Positions 60,240-64,000 of a stretch of DNA of 64,000 bases are shown here, piece by piece. The DNA comes from Lactuca virosa. Lineage: Eukaryota; Streptophyta; Magnoliopsida; Asterales; Asteraceae. A model generated the notes under the pieces. The model did not search any database and was not told the DNA's origin. It saw nothing but the letters and a program-made list of their open reading frames with translations. Position 1 is the stretch's first letter, and each line of letters begins with the position of its first letter. The translations under genes were made by a program, and so were the position numbers. Location: NCBI GenBank assembly GCA_928212115.1, contig CAKMRJ010005523.1, positions 148,492,735-148,556,734 of the forward strand. The letters run 5' to 3'.

Positions 60240-60271
<32 letters not shown>
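60237..60271. repeat. (AAT)n microsatellite
   Basis: About eleven AAT units. Confidence 0.9.
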
Positions 60272-60273
<2 letters not shown>

Positions 60274-60686
60274 TAATAGATAAACAAAATAAAAACCTGA
60301 TAAACATTAATAGCAAAAACTAAAACCAAAAATTTTATATTAAAAAAAATAAACAATAACTACAATGAAGATTTTTGTGTGTTATGAATCTTGGCTTTTT
60401 TTTGGTTCATGGCCGATAGCGTGAAAGAAAGAAAAGGAACATGAAACCTTTTAAAAAAAAAAAAAAAATGTTAAATAACCCCATTTTGGTAAATAAGTAT
60501 TGGGTAAATAAGTTTTTCCAAAACACCTATTTGGTTAAAGCTCACACAAACTGTTACATTCCATGAATTAAGAATGCAGTAGAGAGTCATCCATGAATCC
60601 AAACATCAAAAAGCAAAGCTCCAAACAAAAAACTTATGGTAATCCACAAATTCTCCCAAAGCATCGACAATGATTAAGTTCATGCT

Positions 60687-61471
60687 TCAGATAAAATCTT
60701 TTATCAGTCCAGTAACTAAAATCTTTGCTTCAACAATAAGCCTATCTTTCAACAGAAACCCCTTTGTTCTGTCCTTTAGTTCACTCAAAAGCATGAATTG
60801 CGAAAAACCCCAATCAACTTCCGATTCGCAAAAACCAGTGTTCTGTTTCTGCAAGGTAAAATATGAATACAAATACAAACATAAGAGACGCATAATAAAT
60901 TAATAAAACAATCATCAACTACATAAATGATAGATAATAAAGAATTCTAATTTTTTTTTTACCTCCTACTCTATCATCATAACCTCTTTGGTTCTTAACC
61001 CTAAGTTGGTATTTTGCATAAACTCTCCAACCAGAACGAGCCAATGCAGCTTCATGTACCTCTAGAAAAATTGACAAATTTGTACCTTTTCCTGAACTGA
61101 TTCCTTTAGGATATATTGATAAAGTCCTGGACTCAATAAAGCAAAAAATCTAAAGTGTTAATGTTCTATATGATAAAAAAAAAAGAGAAAATTGCAAATA
61201 TAACCAAATTACTTAATTATTTTGTGGAAAATAGCAAAAAAAAACTCAAATTATAAATATAGCCATGAAAATCACAGATGGATTTTAGCATTCTATCTGT
61301 AAACGTACAAGTCGCTAAAACAAAGTCGTGCTTTAGCGACCTGTACGTTTGCAGGTGGTTTTTTTTAGTTTTTTTTTTATTTTTTCCGTATAAATACCCC
61401 AATATTTGACTGAAATCGCAGATGAACTAAGTTCATCTGCGATTTCCTCTCATCCCACCTGCGATTTTGCG

Positions 61472-61507
<36 letters not shown>

Positions 61508-63390
61508 TAATTTTAACTACAAAATTGATAGAGTTTAACTATGAAACAACTTTGTTATATAAAGTTTTGCAAAAAATTATCAAATTAGTTCTTATTTTTT
61601 TGGAATATTTGTTTAAAACTTCTCTAATAAAATGATTTTTCTCCAACAAAAACTTTAAAAAATATTTGAAAAATGAAATCGTCCATAATGTTTCTAGAGA
61701 GAGAGTTCTCCAAAAAAAAGTCTGAAAAATGAAAGAAGAAAAAAAATTACGTTTTTATACCCCTGAAAAAAGGGAAATCACACATGGACGCAAAATCACA
61801 GATGGACTGAGTCCATCTACGAACGTACAAGTCGCTAAAGCACAGATGTGCTTTAGCGACTTGTACGTTTGCAGATAGACAAGTAAAATCACAGATGGAC
61901 AGAGTCCATCTGTGATTTTACTGCGATTTTGATGGCTATTTTCGTAATTTGAGTTCTTTTTGGCTATTTTCCACAAAGTAATTAAGGAATTTGGTTATAT
62001 TTGCAATTTTCTCTAAAAAAAAATCTAGTACCATGAAGAAGAAAGTAATTTAAATTTAATTACCACTTGACTTTTCCGACTTTGAACACCTCAGAATGCA
62101 AACATTTCTCTGTTACAACTGAAAGATTATCAACAATCCAAGTATAACGATTCATAGTTTCTGGAGGCTTTATCATGGACAAGCATCTGTCTTTTATTGT
62201 GTACATTGAATCTGTGGAAACTTCAACTCCAAACACACATGAATCATTGGTGGATAGGTACCATTTGCTAATATCCTTAAAATCCACCAGTGGTATTAGT
62301 TTCGCAAAACCCCATTTAATCTGATTGTCATCAAACCTTGCTCTATTTCCATGATCTATATAAACAACTTACATTAACAAAAAGTCCTCTATCGTGTATC
62401 TTGTGTCTTGTATGTAACCACAAAATAAAAATCTTTTAAATAGTGAAAAGGAATTGTTACCTTGAAAGGTTGTGTAGTTGTGATGTATATGATCGTAAAC
62501 AAAAAATTTGACATCAACATGCATGCAGCTCCTTCCCATTTCAGGGACTTCCAGTGTCGCATAATATCAAATATAAAGAAATATGATTGGCTCCGTTTTT
62601 CTCATCATTTCCATTTGGATACAAATCCAGTCTCCTAAAAGTTGTAAGTTCATGGGAAAGAAAAAGTTTTTTACAATAATATAGTACAAATACCTATCTT
62701 CAACCCTATTTTATTTTTAAAGTTGAAAACAGTTTAACAATGATTAATTTCCAATCTCACTCTATTGTTTACAGAAAAATATTCCAAATTCGTTTAGATT
62801 TTCATAAATACCCTTACTTTTACAAGTTTTTTTTTTCTTTTTTTTTTTTTTTTTTTTTACAATTTGTCTGTTTGAAGTTTTACTAAATATGTTATCATGC
62901 TATATATAAGTTATTAAAAGTACAAAAATATTAAATATATTTGAAAGAGTTATCACATTTTAAGTATATAAATATAAAAACTAAATATATAAAACTCAAA
63001 GTTGAAGAGCCAAATATTACAAATGAAACTTACACCTTCTTTTTAGTGTAAAATGAACATGCTACTCAAAATTTGGAATAATACTATTCATAAATCATAA
63101 CTCTATTTATAGTGTAAAAAATAGAGTTGCATTGAAAAGTGTTAACTCTATTTTAAACAAATAATAAAGTTACTCTTTATTCTATAAATAGAGTTGAGAG
63201 ATGCCCTAAACAACATTAATCCATTTATATAAGAAAGTTAATTAAAGAAATTATACCATTTATGACTGCTGGCTTCAAAAACATCAGATTCAACTTTTAA
63301 AGTTCCAGCTTCAGAAAGAGAAAGAATAGAGAAGGACTCGATCTTTAACAGATAGTGGGCTGGTTCCTTTTTTGAGATTGATAAAAACAT
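60687..63390 (-). pseudogene. Double-MATH (TRAF-like) domain gene with frame break
   Basis: Exon model on the minus strand: 63390-63257, 62634-62461, 62355-62064, 61126-60970, 60848-60687. First MATH domain: PAHYLLKIESFS, VFEASSHKW|RLDLYPNGN, HISLYL, KWGFAKLIPL; second: YTWIVDNLS, VFKVGKVKW|TLSIYPKG, GTNLSIFLEV, DWGFSQFMLLSEL. Plant MATH proteins of this type have no settled biochemical role; many act as substrate-binding adaptors. All introns used are GT-AG, but the donor of exon 4 is uncertain (60970 keeps the frame). Exon 2 (174 bp) does not keep the frame: an extra base near 62555 separates SLYLIL from the following ATLEVPEMG segment. ATG at 63390 may be internal, as an acceptor-like site (TTGTAG) precedes it at about 63413. 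Intron 3 holds an 831-bp hairpin-rich MITE. Either a recent pseudogene or one base error. Confidence 0.72.
61184..62014. mobile_element. Hairpin-rich TIR element in the MATH gene intron
   Basis: 831 bp with about 100-bp inverted ends (AGAGAAAATTGCAAATATAA...) flanked by runs of A that could be a 9-bp target duplication. It contains a perfect 48-bp hairpin at 61822-61869 (23-bp arms, 2-base loop), a related imperfect one at 61305-61353, and GATGGACTGAGTCCATC-type palindromes near 61803 and 61897. A (TTA)n microsatellite is at 61474-61505. Confidence 0.78.
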
Positions 63391-64000
63391 ATCTTCAGGA
63401 CAAAATATACCTACAATCGATCAGATACTTCTGATTAACCAACTGGATGTTGGTGATTTTATATCACTAATGTTATTTAAGTGTAATGGGGTTAATTTGT
63501 TGATCAATGTCACTTTGACAATTATTGAACAAATCGGTATGGTGTGGAGTGCACACATTTGTTTAATTTTGTCTTTGTTGAAAGTATACTGCTATTTAGG
63601 GGCGAAGCCCCTAAACCGACGGGGGTCGGGGGGCAACGCCCCTGGGAGCGGGGTCCAAAGGGCGGCAGCCCCTGGCTGGGATCGAGCTGCCAGGTCAGCG
63701 CGAAATTTTTTTATATATATTATGTTACTATATTAAAATTGCATCAGAAATCCGGATTTTTGATAAATGTACCCGGTTTTGTGATCCATATTCTAGACCC
63801 GGATTTAAGGTTGTTTATGACCGTTTGTGGACAGTTTTAGGACATAAAACTGTCATGTGGTAGTTTTAAGACAGAAAGTTTTTTCTGTTATATGATCATA
63901 TCCGAATCTGTGTTGGTACACTTCTTCTTCATAACATCAAAACATTCTCTCTTCTGTTTTCTCTCAATTCTGAGTCTTATCCGATTAAAGATTGGGAGTA
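63391..64000. other. Right-edge sequence with GC-rich hairpin cluster
   Basis: 63598-63671 holds three short perfect hairpins (AGGGGC-GAA-GCCCCT 63598-63612, GGGGC-AAC-GCCCC 63630-63642, GGGC-GGCA-GCCC 63660-63671) about 30 bp apart in a GC island within AT-rich DNA. Sequence to the edge looks like retrotransposon LTR/leader (TC-rich 63930-63970) but no boundary is visible. No gene is supported. Confidence 0.45.

Noticed and set aside
1..64000. CRISPR arrays, rRNA and tRNA genes, bacterial operons
   Set aside because: The palindrome arrays are not CRISPR-like (units and spacers belong to LTRs); no tRNA or rRNA sequence was recognised.

Overview
The window is plant nuclear DNA dominated by nested transposable elements, with two intact intron-containing housekeeping-type genes and one damaged gene in the right third. 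Chloroplast-targeted EGY3, an RsmE-type rRNA methyltransferase with organelle-like N-terminus, plant Athila/chromovirus/Harbinger/Helitron families and AT-rich introns all point to a dicot. The repeat style suggests Asteraceae (lettuce-like), but that assignment is an inference.

Layout. 1-29213 is a stack of nested retrotransposons. A chromovirus (its LTR is 27237-29130, minus strand) landed in an integrase relic (29131-29212). A Ty1/copia element (12476-26917) landed in that chromovirus. The copia element was then hit twice: by an Athila-like Ty3/gypsy element (1-12475, its 5' end lies before the window) and by a Tekay-type chromovirus (15235-25901, minus strand, 5-bp target duplication AATTA). 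29213-33297 is AT-rich with a Tourist-like MITE and a long-TIR Mutator-like element. 33301-38990 is a Harbinger element (TAA target duplication) whose transposase gene is split by a deleted chromovirus (33943-37700). 39000-47300 holds a copia relic, another TTA-flanked MITE, a 5'-truncated LINE and a Helitron end with a large direct repeat.

Genes. 47936-50755 (minus) is an eight-exon RsmE-like 16S rRNA m3U methyltransferase; 53826-56629 (minus) is a six-exon EGY3-like inactive site-2 protease homologue of plastids; 60687-63390 (minus) is a double-MATH (TRAF-like) gene with a frame break. Their introns carry several small MITEs.

Most notable signal. Four LTRs in this window (Athila-like, Tekay-like, and two related chromovirus LTRs) each carry an array of a different short CpG-containing palindrome: GCGATCGC, GAACG-N5-CGTTC, GTACG-N5-CGTAC, and ACTCG-N-CGAGT. 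In each array neighbouring palindromes are mostly about 21 bp apart centre to centre, i.e. two helical turns. In the Athila-like element the pair spacing is exactly 21 bp in eight of eight pairs. The same array, ending in a TATAAATAC box, occurs both in the LTR and again inside the element just before its intact third ORF, which looks like a second, internal promoter. Two LTRs that share a homologous backbone carry different palindromes. I know of no description of this architecture, but I could not search for one.
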